Origin: Sinomonas sp. ASV486
GTDB lineage: Bacteria; Actinomycetota; Actinomycetes; Actinomycetales; Micrococcaceae
NCBI RefSeq assembly: GCF_030908215.1
Contig: NZ_JAVFJK010000010.1
Span: 18,440-82,439 of the forward strand
DNA: 64,000 nt
Direction of reading: 5' to 3'
Numbering within the stretch: the stretch's first letter is position 1; every line of letters begins with the position of its first letter. Shown one piece after another: positions 25,853 to 33,758 of this stretch. The position numbers and the translations under genes are program-made. The notes under the pieces were generated by a model. It did not search any database and had not been told where the DNA came from. It saw only the letters and a program-made list of their open reading frames with translations.

Positions 25853-28195
25853 ATGCATGCTGCCGACAGCCATGATGTGATCCGCATCCAGGGTGCTCGC
25901 GAGAACAACCTCAAGGACGTGAGCCTTGAGCTCCCGAAGAGGCGCCTGACCGTCTTCACCGGGGTCTCCGGCTCGGGCAAGAGCTCGCTCGTGTTCGCCA
26001 CCATCGCGGCCGAGTCGCAGCGGATGATCAATGAGACCTACTCGACGTTCGTCCAGGGCTTCATGCCGACCATGGCCCGCCCCGACGTCGACCTGCTCGA
26101 GGGGCTCACGACGGCGATCATCGTGGACCAAGAGCGCATGGGAGCGAACGTGCGCTCGACGGTCGGCACCGTCACGGACGCGAACGCGATGCTGCGGATG
26201 CTCTTCAGCCGCCTGGGCCAGCCGCACATCGGCTCGCCCCAGGCTTTTTCGTTCAATGTGCCGTCCGTCAGCGGCGCCGGGTCGATCAGGACCGCGTCCG
26301 GCAAGACCGAGAAGCGCTCCTTCAGTATCACGGGCGGCATGTGTCCCCGGTGCGAGGGCACAGGCTCGGTCAACGACTTCGACTTCACGGCACTGTATGA
26401 CGCCACCAAGTCCCTCGCCGGGGGTGCGCTTCTGGTCCCCGGCTACAGCATGGACGGCTGGTATGGGCGGATCTTCGCCGGCTCGGGATACTTCGACATG
26501 GACAAGCCGATCGGCGAGTTCACGGAGAGGGAGCTGAACGACCTCCTGTTCAGGGAGCCGACCAAGATCAAGGTCGAGGGCATCAACCTCACCTACGAGG
26601 GCCTCATCCCGAAGATCCAGAAGTCGATGCTGTCCAAGGACAAGGAGGCGATGCAGCCCCACATCCGCGCCTTCGTGGAGCGAGCGATCACGTTCCAGTC
26701 GTGTCCCGAGTGCGGTGGGACACGGCTCGCCGCGCCCGCCCGCTCGTCGAAGATCAGGGGAGTGAGCATCGCCGACGTGTGCGCGATGCAGATCAGCGAC
26801 CTCGCGGGGTGGGTCCGCGGCCTCGACGAGCCCTCCGTTGGCCCGCTCGTGGGCGGGCTCCAGCATCTACTCGATTCGTTCGTGGGCATCGGACTCGGAT
26901 ACCTGTCCCTCGATCGCGCGTCCGGCACGCTCTCGGGCGGCGAGGCGCAGCGGACCAAGATGATCCGGCACCTCGGCTCGTCCCTCACGGATGTCACGTA
27001 CGTCTTCGACGAGCCGACGATCGGCCTCCACCCGCACGACATCCAGCGCATGAACGAGTTGCTCCTCCGGCTGCGGGACAAAGGGAACACGGTCCTCGTC
27101 GTCGAGCACAAGCCGGAGGCGATCGCGATCGCTGACCACGTCGTCGACCTCGGCCCCGGGGCCGGCACGGGAGGCGGGATGATCTGCTTTGAGGGCACGG
27201 TGGAGGCACTGCGGGGGAGCGGCACCCTCACAGGACGGCACCTCGACGACCGGGCCCGTCTCAAGGGCAGCGTGCGCAGCCCGAAGGGCTCCCTCGAGGT
27301 GCGCGGCGCGTCGGCGAACAACCTCAAGGAGGTCGACGTCGATATCCCGCTCGGCGTCCTGACGGTCGTCACGGGCGTGGCTGGCTCGGGGAAGAGCTCC
27401 CTGATCCACGGGTCGGTGGCGCCGCGGCAGGACGTCGTCGTGATCGACCAGGGCGCCATCAAGGGCTCGCGCCGCAGCAACCCGGCGACGTACTCCGGGC
27501 TCCTCGAACCGGTCCGCAAGGCGTTCGCGAAGGCGAACGGCGTCAAGGCCGCGCTGTTCAGCGCGAACTCCGAGGGCGCGTGTCCGGTGTGCAACGGCGC
27601 AGGCGTGATCTACACCGAGCTTGGGTTCATGGACACGGTGTCCACCCCGTGCGAGGAGTGCGAGGGCAAGCGCTACCAACCAGCGGTCCTCGAGTACCGG
27701 CTCAATGGGCGCGACATTGCAGAGGTCCTCGCGATGCCGGTCACCGAGGCCGAGGCCTTCTTCGCCGAGGAGGAGTCGGCGATCCCCGGGGCGCACCGGA
27801 TCCTTGCGAGAATGGCCGACGTCGGCCTCGGCTACCTCGCGCTCGGCCAGCCCCTCACGACTCTGTCGGGCGGAGAGCGGCAGCGCCTCAAGCTCGCGAC
27901 GCAGATGGGGGAGACGGGCGGCATCTATGTCCTCGACGAGCCCACCACTGGTCTCCATCTGACCGATGTCGAGCAACTTCTGGGCCTCCTCGATCGGCTC
28001 GTGGACTCGGGCAAGTCCGTCATTGTCATTGAGCACCACCAGGCCGTCATGGCGCACGCGGACTGGATCATCGACCTCGGGCCAGGGGCCGGGCACGACG
28101 GCGGTCGGGTCGTCTTCGAAGGCACGCCAGCCGACCTCGTGGCGAACCGCTCGACGCTGACGGGGGAGCACCTCGCGAAGTACGTCCGCGCGTGA
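25853..28195 (+). CDS. Short UvrA paralog (UvrA2/DrrC-like ABC ATPase)
   Basis: Two-ATPase UvrA-type protein of 780 residues, against about 950 for true UvrA. Domain 1: Walker A GVSGSGKSS (about 37-45), signature LSGGEAQR, Walker B VFDEPTIGLHP. Domain 2: Walker A GVAGSGKSS (about 505-513), LSGGERQR, VLDEPTTGLH. Zinc-binding clusters are present (CPRCEGTG, CPECGGTR, CPVCNGAG with CEECEGKRY). The insert that binds UvrB in housekeeping UvrA appears to be missing, since residues after the first Walker A go almost directly to the zinc/insertion segment. Such paralogs (DrrC of Streptomyces peucetius is known) protect against DNA-intercalating drugs or give damage tolerance; the role here is unknown. 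Confidence 0.9.
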   Translation: MHAADSHDVIRIQGARENNLKDVSLELPKRRLTVFTGVSGSGKSSLVFATIAAESQRMINETYSTFVQGFMPTMARPDVDLLEGLTTAIIVDQERMGANVRSTVGTVTDANAMLRMLFSRLGQPHIGSPQAFSFNVPSVSGAGSIRTASGKTEKRSFSITGGMCPRCEGTGSVNDFDFTALYDATKSLAGGALLVPGYSMDGWYGRIFAGSGYFDMDKPIGEFTERELNDLLFREPTKIKVEGINLTYEGLIPKIQKSMLSKDKEAMQPHIRAFVERAITFQSCPECGGTRLAAPARSSKIRGVSIADVCAMQISDLAGWVRGLDEPSVGPLVGGLQHLLDSFVGIGLGYLSLDRASGTLSGGEAQRTKMIRHLGSSLTDVTYVFDEPTIGLHPHDIQRMNELLLRLRDKGNTVLVVEHKPEAIAIADHVVDLGPGAGTGGGMICFEGTVEALRGSGTLTGRHLDDRARLKGSVRSPKGSLEVRGASANNLKEVDVDIPLGVLTVVTGVAGSGKSSLIHGSVAPRQDVVVIDQGAIKGSRRSNPATYSGLLEPVRKAFAKANGVKAALFSANSEGACPVCNGAGVIYTELGFMDTVSTPCEECEGKRYQPAVLEYRLNGRDIAEVLAMPVTEAEAFFAEEESAIPGAHRILARMADVGLGYLALGQPLTTLSGGERQRLKLATQMGETGGIYVLDEPTTGLHLTDVEQLLGLLDRLVDSGKSVIVIEHHQAVMAHADWIIDLGPGAGHDGGRVVFEGTPADLVANRSTLTGEHLAKYVRA

Positions 28196-28364
28196 TCGGT
28201 GCGGAAGAGCCGGCGCGGCGGCCTGCCTGCGACAGGTAGTCCGGAGCCGGCTCCAGAGGGGCGTACTCCCGAAGCAGTCCCGCAGGGCGCAGGCGCCATT
28301 CGCCTTGCGGGGGTGCCGGGCGTCCCCTTCCCGTACTGCTGGCAGAGGCGATAGACCCCAGGAC

Positions 28365-28805
28365 CTATCGGCCCGTCACCGCGCGCTGCACGAACGCCAG
28401 GACTGCCATCGTGAGGAAGAGGATGCCGGCCGCGATGATCCAGCCGAGGCCGGCGTTCCTTGCTAGGCCGAGCATCCCTCCCGTGGCGGCGAAGAAGAGG
28501 GTGACGTAGCCGATGACCATCCACCGCGTCTTACGGAAGTCAATCTTGAGGACGTAGTCAAGCAGCGCCTCGACCAGGAGCCAGGCCAGCATGAGCGCGA
28601 TCTGGAAATAGTACAGCCAAGGCCGATTCAGGACCGGGGCCGAGGCAAGCAGATACAGGAGCGGGATCGCGAGGACGAACTCGAAGTACCCGATCCAATG
28701 ACCGATGCGCGAAGCGCCCAACAGCCTCGTCACGAACACCGCGATGGCGGATGCATAGAACGTGACGGCGACCACCGCACCCAGCAGATCCGTGGCTCGT
28801 AACAC
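28365..28805 (-). CDS. Four-helix membrane protein of unknown function
   Basis: 146 residues, nearly all hydrophobic, with four membrane segments (about 5-25, 35-52, 58-80 and 90-140 as two helices). Motifs such as HWIGYFEF and DFRKTRWMV give the loops. No family name recognised. GTG 28805 is chosen because it puts the first helix at the N-terminus; the start has no good ribosome-binding site. The 169 bases between it and the UvrA paralog hold only small hairpins. Confidence 0.7.
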   Translation of the reverse strand: MLRATDLLGAVVAVTFYASAIAVFVTRLLGASRIGHWIGYFEFVLAIPLLYLLASAPVLNRPWLYYFQIALMLAWLLVEALLDYVLKIDFRKTRWMVIGYVTLFFAATGGMLGLARNAGLGWIIAAGILFLTMAVLAFVQRAVTGR

Positions 28806-29085
28806 GCACCCAGTTTCTGCTGGGCCAGTCTGGACGCCTAGGGGATTGAGTCCGTACAGGTCTCTGAGGCGGCATGGCGGCACAGAGACGGCCCCTCATT
28901 CCGACTTCCCGAAGGCTACCGCACCTCCTACAGCCGACTGGGCAAGCTCCCCAAACCCAGACGCCTCGCACGGGTCGAGACACCTGCACCATCGGCCGGT
29001 GACCTGCGAAGACGCTGGAATCGCGCCGGGAAGGGAGCTCTCGCATCAGACGGAACCCCCGTTGGTTAACCGCCGATAATCGACA

Positions 29086-29272
29086 TTATGTCAAGTAACC
29101 CGGAGAGGGGGCTCCCCTGCCTTTGCCCGGCATATCCCCGGCCAGGCGAGAGCGCCAAGAGCTCCCGGCGCCACCGCGCGAGAGGCGGCACATTTCTCCA
29201 GAGGAACCTCTCGCCTTTTTCGGGCTCTCGGTATGCCCAGATGGCCTCGGCCCTGGTCAGTTATGTCAACTA
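29086..29272 (+). repeat. Two direct copies of TTATGTCAA(G/C)TA
   Basis: TTATGTCAAGTA at 29086-29097 and TTATGTCAACTA at 29261-29272 differ by one base and flank a 163-base segment. The first copy overlaps the right arm of the ATAAT...ATTAT dyad. May be the flanks of a former insertion or recombinase site. Confidence 0.5.
29178..29220 (+). terminator. Intrinsic terminator in the gene-poor patch
   Basis: GCGAGAGG (29178-29185) pairs with CCTCTCGC (29207-29214), followed by CTTTTT. There is no + strand gene directly upstream, so it could end a short RNA starting near 29097, downstream of a TTGGTT-N17-ATTATG promoter-like pair (29062-29090). Confidence 0.6.
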
Positions 29273-29289
29273 GGCGGTCCCCGGCCGGT

Positions 29290-29571
29290 GTGAGAACCTG
29301 TTCGATTCCGACCGCTCTGCTGCACCTCGACGCGTCCGGGCCTGTCTGTCGGCGCGCGGCGCCCGCGGGCAGCCGCTCGGCATCGCGGTCGCCAAGTGGC
29401 TCGGCACCCTGGCGCCCACCGGCCAATTCGGGACCCTCTCCCCCTCGCAATTCATCCTCTGCATCGGGCTTGCTGTGCTCGGCGTTCGACCTCACCTACG
29501 TCGGGCGCCTGGCCCGAGTCCGCCGCGCAGAGACCGCCCGCGGCGCCTGGGAAGACGGTTCGATAGGCTGA
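29290..29571 (+). pseudogene. Frameshifted C-terminal remnant of a membrane protein
   Basis: Two frames with native codon use join at about 29484. The first reads through GIAVAKWLGTLAPTGQFG and a hydrophobic FILCIGLAVLG; after one extra base the second reads FDLTYVGRLARVRRAETA to the TGA at 29569-29571. Removing one base would make a continuous end of a membrane protein. No start codon is present upstream, where an in-frame TAG lies. The parent family is not recognised. A sequencing error could explain the frameshift but not the missing N-terminus. Confidence 0.5.
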
Positions 29572-29576
29572 GCCGC

Positions 29577-29975
29577 ATGCCGATGTGGCCCACACCCTAT
29601 GTCTCCTTTCCCGGCACGGCCCGCGAAGCACTCGAGTTCTACAGGGACGTGTTCGGCGGCGACCTCACGCTCCATACGCGCGCGGACTTCGGATCCGCTG
29701 ATGAACCGCTCGAGGCCATCGCCCACGGCATCCTGAGCGGCCCGGTGCAACTGTTCGGCGCCGATGCCGACGGCCCTGCGCCAAGCCCGCACTGCGAGGG
29801 CATCATGTTCAGTCTGCTAGGGGCGTCGGACGCGGAGACGCTCACGGGCTGGTTTGCACGGCTCGCCGAAGGCGGACGCGTCGTTGACGACCTCCGTTCG
29901 CGTCCCTGGGGTGCCTCCGACGGTCAAGTGGTCGACAAGTACGGGCTGCACTGGCTCATCGGATTCGAGCACTAG
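29577..29975 (+). CDS. VOC-family (PhnB/glyoxalase-like) protein
   Basis: 132-residue vicinal-oxygen-chelate protein of the PhnB type (two beta-alpha-beta-beta-beta units), starting WPTPYVSFPGTAREALEFYRDVFGG and ending KYGLHWLIGFE, both typical. Substrate unknown. A TAGGCT hexamer at 29564-29569 ends 7 bases before the ATG, suggesting a leaderless transcript; no Shine-Dalgarno. Confidence 0.87.
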   Translation: MPMWPTPYVSFPGTAREALEFYRDVFGGDLTLHTRADFGSADEPLEAIAHGILSGPVQLFGADADGPAPSPHCEGIMFSLLGASDAETLTGWFARLAEGGRVVDDLRSRPWGASDGQVVDKYGLHWLIGFEH

Positions 29976-30038
29976 CTCCTTGTCCTGCAGCCCGGCTCGG
30001 TGCTGGTGGCGGCGACGGGCCGGCGCTTCGCCCGTCGG

Positions 30039-31265
30039 TCAGTACTCCGCCCGGCCCAGCTGCTCCAGCCTCTGCGAGAGCAGGGCTCGCTCCCCTGCCC
30101 CCGGCGCGAGCCGGAGCGCCGAGCGGTACTCCTGCGCGGCGTCGTCCGCGCGGCCGAGCCGGCGCAGGAGATCCGCGCGCACCGCGTGGAAGACGTGGTA
30201 GCCGCCCAAAGCAAGACCATCGACGATCGCGAGAGCGGGCAACGGGCCCTCGACCTCCGCGACGGCTACGGCCCGGTTGAGCTCGACGACGGGCCCGGGC
30301 GCCACCTCGGCCAACAGCCCGTAGAGCCTGACGATGCGGCGCCAGTCGGTCTCCTCGGGGTGGCGCGCTCCGCTATGCACCGCCTGGATCGCTGCCTGGA
30401 GCTGATATGGTCCCAGACGGCCGCGGACGAGGCATCGCCGTACGAGGACCTGTGCCTCGGCCATGAACTCGCGGTCCCACGCGCTGCGGTCCTGCTCGGC
30501 CAGCGGGACCAGGATCCCGCCCGCGGCGGCCCGAGCGGCGCGGCGAGACTCGGAGAACAGGATGAGGGCGAGCAGTCCCTCCGCCTCGGGCTCCTCGGGC
30601 GCGAGGAGCACCATCGTCCGCGCGAGCCGCAGCGCCTCAGCGCACAGGCCTGTGCGCTCCGCGGGGTCGCCCAGTCCCGCCGAGTAGCCCTCGTTGTAGA
30701 TGAGGTAGACGACGGCGAGCACTCCCGCGAGCCGCTCGGGCAGCTCGGCCGCTCCGGGAATGCGGAACGGGATCCCGGCGTCCCGGATCTTGGCCTTGGC
30801 ACGGGAAATCCGCTGGCCCATGGTCGGCTCGGCGACGAGGAAGGCAGCGGCGATCTGCGCCGTCGTGAGCCCGCCCAGCACCCTCAGCGCAAGGGCCACC
30901 CGGGCTGGCATCCCGAGGGCGGGATGACAGCACGCGAACAGCAGCTTGAGGCGGTCGTCGCCGAAGACGTCGTCGTCGGACCCCGCCTCTGGCGTGCCGC
31001 CGGCGCGCAGCAGTGACGCCTCGGCCTCTTTCGGGCCGCGCGCGGCTTCGCGCCGGAATCGGTCGACGGCGCGGCGGCGCGCCGTCGTGATGATCCACGC
31101 GCCGGGCTGCTCGGGCAGGCCATCAGCGGGCCAACGCTCGGCCGCAACGGCGAACGCTTCCTGAACGGCGTCCTCGGCGAGGCCGAGATCGCCCGTGGTC
31201 CGCAGGAGAATCGACACCGCACGGCCGTATTCCTCCCGGAATACGGCCGCGACGGCGTCACGCAT
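30039..31265 (-). CDS. ECF42-group sigma factor (DUF6596 C-terminal domain)
   Basis: Extracytoplasmic-function sigma factor of 408 residues: sigma region 2 (about 5-75, with DAVQEAFAVAAERWP), region 4 (about 110-165, LRVLGGLTTAQIAAAFLVAEPTMGQRISRAKAKI) and a C-terminal extension of about 230 residues (YLIYNEGYSAG, later a TPR-like part) that defines ECF42 and replaces a classical anti-sigma factor. The upstream YCII/DGPF gene is the known genomic partner of this group. ATG 31265 lies 13 bases after the YCII stop; GTG 31268 is equally possible. Confidence 0.9.
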   Translation of the reverse strand: MRDAVAAVFREEYGRAVSILLRTTGDLGLAEDAVQEAFAVAAERWPADGLPEQPGAWIITTARRRAVDRFRREAARGPKEAEASLLRAGGTPEAGSDDDVFGDDRLKLLFACCHPALGMPARVALALRVLGGLTTAQIAAAFLVAEPTMGQRISRAKAKIRDAGIPFRIPGAAELPERLAGVLAVVYLIYNEGYSAGLGDPAERTGLCAEALRLARTMVLLAPEEPEAEGLLALILFSESRRAARAAAGGILVPLAEQDRSAWDREFMAEAQVLVRRCLVRGRLGPYQLQAAIQAVHSGARHPEETDWRRIVRLYGLLAEVAPGPVVELNRAVAVAEVEGPLPALAIVDGLALGGYHVFHAVRADLLRRLGRADDAAQEYRSALRLAPGAGERALLSQRLEQLGRAEY

Positions 31266-31278
31266 CACGGGCAGCCGA

Positions 31279-31629
31279 TCATCCAGGGAGGCCAGCGAAG
31301 GCCCGGACCTCGATCGGGAGACCCGTGATTTCGGCGAATCGGCGGGCCCACACGAGCGCCGCGTCGAGATCCGGCGCGTCGATGATGTCGAATCCGCCCA
31401 GATGCTCCTTGCCTTCAAGGTAGGGTCCGTCGGTGATGAGGACCTCTCCCCCTTCGGCGCGCAGCACGGTGGACCCGCCAGCGTCCGCGAGCCCATTGCC
31501 GAAGACGAAAGCACCGGCGGCCTTGAGATCCTCGGTGAGCTCGCCGAGCTTCGCCATGACGGGCGCGAGGAATTCTGGCGGTGGCACGACGCCGTCGGGC
31601 TGGTACATGCTGATCAGGTACTGCGGCAT
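31279..31629 (-). CDS. YCII/DGPF-domain protein, partner of the ECF42 sigma factor
   Basis: 116-residue YCII-related (DGPF) protein with a ferredoxin-like fold: MPQYLISMYQPDG start, LADAGGSTVLRAEGGEVLITDGPYLEGKEHLGGFDIIDAPDLDAALVWA core. Known to be encoded with ECF42 sigma factors and to be under their control; molecular role unknown. AGGAGG precedes the ATG. It carries the operon promoter upstream and is followed closely by the sigma gene. Confidence 0.92.
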   Translation of the reverse strand: MPQYLISMYQPDGVVPPPEFLAPVMAKLGELTEDLKAAGAFVFGNGLADAGGSTVLRAEGGEVLITDGPYLEGKEHLGGFDIIDAPDLDAALVWARRFAEITGLPIEVRAFAGLPG

Positions 31630-31678
31630 GGTTCTCGCCTCCTGTGACTTGGGGGCCCCAGTGGCCCCTCGCCTACTG

Positions 31679-31705
31679 GACGAACAGAGCCCGGGTTCTT
31701 CGACA
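31679..31705 (-). promoter_or_regulatory. ECF42-type promoter TGTCGA-N17-CGTC
   Basis: Read on the - strand: TGTCGA (31700-31705), a 17-base spacer, CGTC (31679-31682), about 50 bases before the YCII start. This agrees with the motif published for ECF42 targets (TGTCGA in the -35 region, CGA/TC in the -10 region), so the operon is likely autoregulated. Confidence 0.65.
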
Positions 31706-31763
31706 GCCCGCCCCTCGAGTCCTGGGGACGCGAGCGTAGATCGTAGCACCGTAGGGTGGAGGA

Positions 31764-32162
31764 ATGCAGTCCTCGGAACCCGATCTCCCGCGCACGGCTG
31801 CCATTGCAGCCGTCGCCGACCTCATCGTCGTCCTCGCGTTCGCCGCCACCGGCCGAGCGACCCACAACCTTGACAGCCCTGTGCTGGGCGTCCTGGCCAC
31901 GGCATGGCCGTTCGTCGTCGGCCTCGCCGCGGCATGGGCCGCCGTGCGCCTCTGGCGCCGACCGCTGAGCGTGTGGCCCGCGGGTATCTCGGCGTGGCTC
32001 GGCAGCTACCTGATCGGCATGCTCCTGCGCTGGGCGACGGGCGGTGGTATGGCGACGCCGTTCCTCCTCGTTGCGCTCGGCACCCTTGGTGTGTTCCTCG
32101 TGGGATGGCGCGCCGCGGTCCTCGGGATCCGTGCGGCCCGCCGCACGAGCGCCGACCGCTAG
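31764..32162 (+). CDS. DUF3054-family membrane protein
   Basis: 132 residues with four hydrophobic helices; the ADLIVVLAFAATGRATHN start and SVWPAGISAWLGSYLIGMLLRW middle match DUF3054. Function unknown. TAGGGT (31752-31757) ends 6 bases before the ATG, and GGAGGA abuts the start, so initiation could be leaderless. Divergent from the ECF42 operon. Confidence 0.88.
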   Translation: MQSSEPDLPRTAAIAAVADLIVVLAFAATGRATHNLDSPVLGVLATAWPFVVGLAAAWAAVRLWRRPLSVWPAGISAWLGSYLIGMLLRWATGGGMATPFLLVALGTLGVFLVGWRAAVLGIRAARRTSADR

Positions 32163-32201
32163 GCTGGTGGAAGGGAACGCCCCCTTGTCGAATGGAGGAC
32201 C

Positions 32202-32480
32202 ATGATCACGGCATTCGTCTTCATCAAGACGGACTCGAAGAGGATTCCCGAGGCGGCTGAGGAGATCTCCGCCATTCCTGGGATCAGCGAGGTCTACTCC
32301 GTCACCGGCGAGTGGGACCTCATCGCCGTCGCGCGGGTCCGCCAGCACGAGGACCTCGCCGACGTCGTCGCTGACCGTCTCTCAAAGGTGGAGGGCGTCG
32401 TCGAGACGACCACTCACATCGCGTTCCGCGCCTATTCCCGGCACGACCTCGACGCTGCGTTCTCCCTCGGCCTCACCTGA
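32202..32480 (+). CDS. Stand-alone Lrp/AsnC ligand-binding (RAM) domain protein
   Basis: 92-residue protein consisting only of the RAM/ACT-like effector domain of Lrp/AsnC regulators (ITAFVFIKTDSKRIPEAAEEISAIPGISEVYSVTGEWDLIAVARV). No DNA-binding part. Such proteins are thought to bind amino acids or to modulate full-length Lrp proteins. GGAGG precedes the ATG closely. Convergent with trpD and separated from it by a strong terminator. Confidence 0.92.
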   Translation: MITAFVFIKTDSKRIPEAAEEISAIPGISEVYSVTGEWDLIAVARVRQHEDLADVVADRLSKVEGVVETTTHIAFRAYSRHDLDAAFSLGLT

Positions 32481-32485
32481 GCTCA

Positions 32486-32533
32486 CCGACGAAGGGTGCC
32501 GGACCGCTGTGCAGCGGTCCGGCCCCCTTCGGT
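32486..32533. terminator. Bidirectional terminator between the Lrp-like gene and trpD
   Basis: GCCGGACCGCT-gtgc-AGCGGTCCGGC core with an outer CGAAGGG/CCCTTCG extension; about 20 pairs in all. Confidence 0.85.
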
Positions 32534-32551
32534 GTGGCGTCGAGCATCCCG

Positions 32552-33652
32552 TCAGCCGCGCGTGAAGGCGACCCAAGCCTCGAGTGCACGGGCGGCTGCT
32601 CCCGAGTCGATCGACTCCTCGGCGCGCTGCTTCGCGGCGGCGAGGCGGCTGAGAAGGGGGCCCTCGGCGTTGATGTCGTACGCAACGAGGCCGGCCGCAG
32701 CGTTGAGCACGACAGCGTCGCGCACCGGGCCGCGTTCGCCGGCGAGGGTGCGCCGCACGACTTCTGCGTTGTGTGCGGCGTCGCCGCCCCGGAGGTCATC
32801 GAGGGTTGCGCGCGGAATGCCGAGGTCCTCTGGGTCGAGCACTGACTCCGCGACGGCGCCGTCCCTGACCTCCCAGACGTGTGACGTCGTCGTGATGGTG
32901 AGTTCGTCCAGCCCGTCGTCACCGCGGAAGACGAGCCCTCGGCTGCCGCGCTCGGCCAAGACGCCCGCGATGAGGGGGGCCATCCGTGCATCGGCGGCAC
33001 CGACTGCGGAGGCCTGCACGTTCGCCGGGTTCGTGAGCGGGCCGAGGATATTGAAGGCTGTAGGGATCGCGAGCTGCTTGCGGGGAACCGCCGTGTAGCG
33101 GAACGACGGGTGGAAGACCTGGGCGAAGCAGAACGTGATGCCGCACTCCTCGGCGGCTTCCGCGACTCGATCGACGCCCATGTCCAGACGGACGCCGAGT
33201 GCCTCGAGGACGTCAGCGGAGCCTGATGAGGACGACGCCGCGCGGTTGCCGTGCTTGACGACCTTCGCCCCGGCCCCGGCCATCACGAGGGCTGCGGTGC
33301 TGGAGATGTTGACGGTGTTCTGCTGGTCGCCGCCAGTGCCGACGATGTCGAGCTTCTCCCCCGAGATGGTGATCGGCGTGGCACGGGCGACCATGCCCTT
33401 GACCAGACCCGCCAGCTCCTCTACCGTCTCACCCTTGGCCTTGAGGCCAACGAGGAAGCCCGCGATCTGGACGTCGGTCGCGTCTCCGGCCATGATGGTG
33501 TCCATCGCCCACGCGGTCTCGGCCTGACTCAGGTCGCGTCCCTCCACGAGCGTTCCGATGAGCGAGCGCCACGTAGGCGTCGGCACGTGCGCAGATTCAC
33601 GCTCAGACGATTCCAGATCGGCAGATTCGCTGCCTGAAGCCTCGGTAGTCAC
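32552..33652 (-). CDS. trpD: Anthranilate phosphoribosyltransferase
   Basis: Second step of tryptophan synthesis: transfers phosphoribosyl from PRPP to anthranilate. 366 residues, against about 340 in most bacteria; the extra part is a Ser/Glu-rich N-terminus of about 25. Glycosyltransferase family 3 motifs are present: [14 protein letters not shown] (PRPP site), [21 protein letters not shown] and GPLTNPA. It stands alone, away from other trp genes. TAGCAT ends 6 bases before the GTG start, so transcription is probably leaderless. Its start is 106 bases from that of the divergent ctaE gene. Confidence 0.96.
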   Translation of the reverse strand: MTTEASGSESADLESSERESAHVPTPTWRSLIGTLVEGRDLSQAETAWAMDTIMAGDATDVQIAGFLVGLKAKGETVEELAGLVKGMVARATPITISGEKLDIVGTGGDQQNTVNISSTAALVMAGAGAKVVKHGNRAASSSSGSADVLEALGVRLDMGVDRVAEAAEECGITFCFAQVFHPSFRYTAVPRKQLAIPTAFNILGPLTNPANVQASAVGAADARMAPLIAGVLAERGSRGLVFRGDDGLDELTITTTSHVWEVRDGAVAESVLDPEDLGIPRATLDDLRGGDAAHNAEVVRRTLAGERGPVRDAVVLNAAAGLVAYDINAEGPLLSRLAAAKQRAEESIDSGAAARALEAWVAFTRG

Positions 33653-33658
33653 TCGTTG

Positions 33659-33664
33659 ATGCTA
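33659..33664 (-). promoter_or_regulatory. -10-like TAGCAT of trpD (leaderless)
   Basis: On the - strand TAGCAT ends 6 bases before the trpD GTG; no Shine-Dalgarno is seen. Confidence 0.45.
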
Positions 33665-33685
33665 ACGGATCCGCGTGTTTTCGAG

Positions 33686-33746
33686 GGTTTGTAGAAAAAG
33701 TTCCCAGAAGGGGCGGTTCGCGTTGGGCGAACCCGGGGTTTGTAGA
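33686..33746 (+). repeat. Two direct copies of GGTTTGTAGA upstream of ctaE
   Basis: Copies at 33686-33695 and 33737-33746, 51 bp (about five helical turns) apart. The second ends at the ctaE -10 element. They could be a pair of regulator sites between trpD and ctaE. Confidence 0.55.
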
Positions 33747-33752
33747 CATAAT
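33715..33752 (+). promoter_or_regulatory. ctaE promoter with flanking dyad
   Basis: TTGGGC (33723-33728), an 18-base spacer and CATAAT (33747-33752), ending 6 bases before the ctaE GTG. A dyad GGTTCG-N7-CGAACC (33715-33733) encloses the -35 element and could be an operator. Confidence 0.55.
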
Positions 33753-33758
33753 GTCCTT

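Larger units (their letters stand above)
28806..29289. other. Gene-poor patch with repeats and lower G+C
   Basis: Nearly 500 bases with no credible intact gene. An open frame without a start codon runs from 28842 to a TAA at 29067-29069 (75 codons; translates with an LPEGYRTSYSRLGKLP segment) and may be the end of a lost gene. Right after this stop come the inverted repeat ATAAT-cgac-ATTAT (29076-29089), a repeat TTATGTCAAGTA, a terminator (29178-29220) and a second TTATGTCAACTA. Confidence 0.45.

Noticed and set aside
24893-26866. 657-codon - strand frame over the LCP and UvrA-paralog genes
   Set aside because: Spans two real genes on the other strand; no domain, no promoter or ribosome-binding site.
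25853-28195. Housekeeping UvrA
   Set aside because: Too short, and the UvrB-binding insert appears missing; called as a paralog.
28842-29069. 75-codon start-less open frame on the + strand
   Set aside because: No start codon, moderate third-position G+C, no homologue recognised; mentioned only as a possible gene remnant.
29091-29495. 134-codon - strand frame in the gene-poor patch
   Set aside because: Composition like other shadow frames; overlaps the better-supported + strand remnant and terminator.
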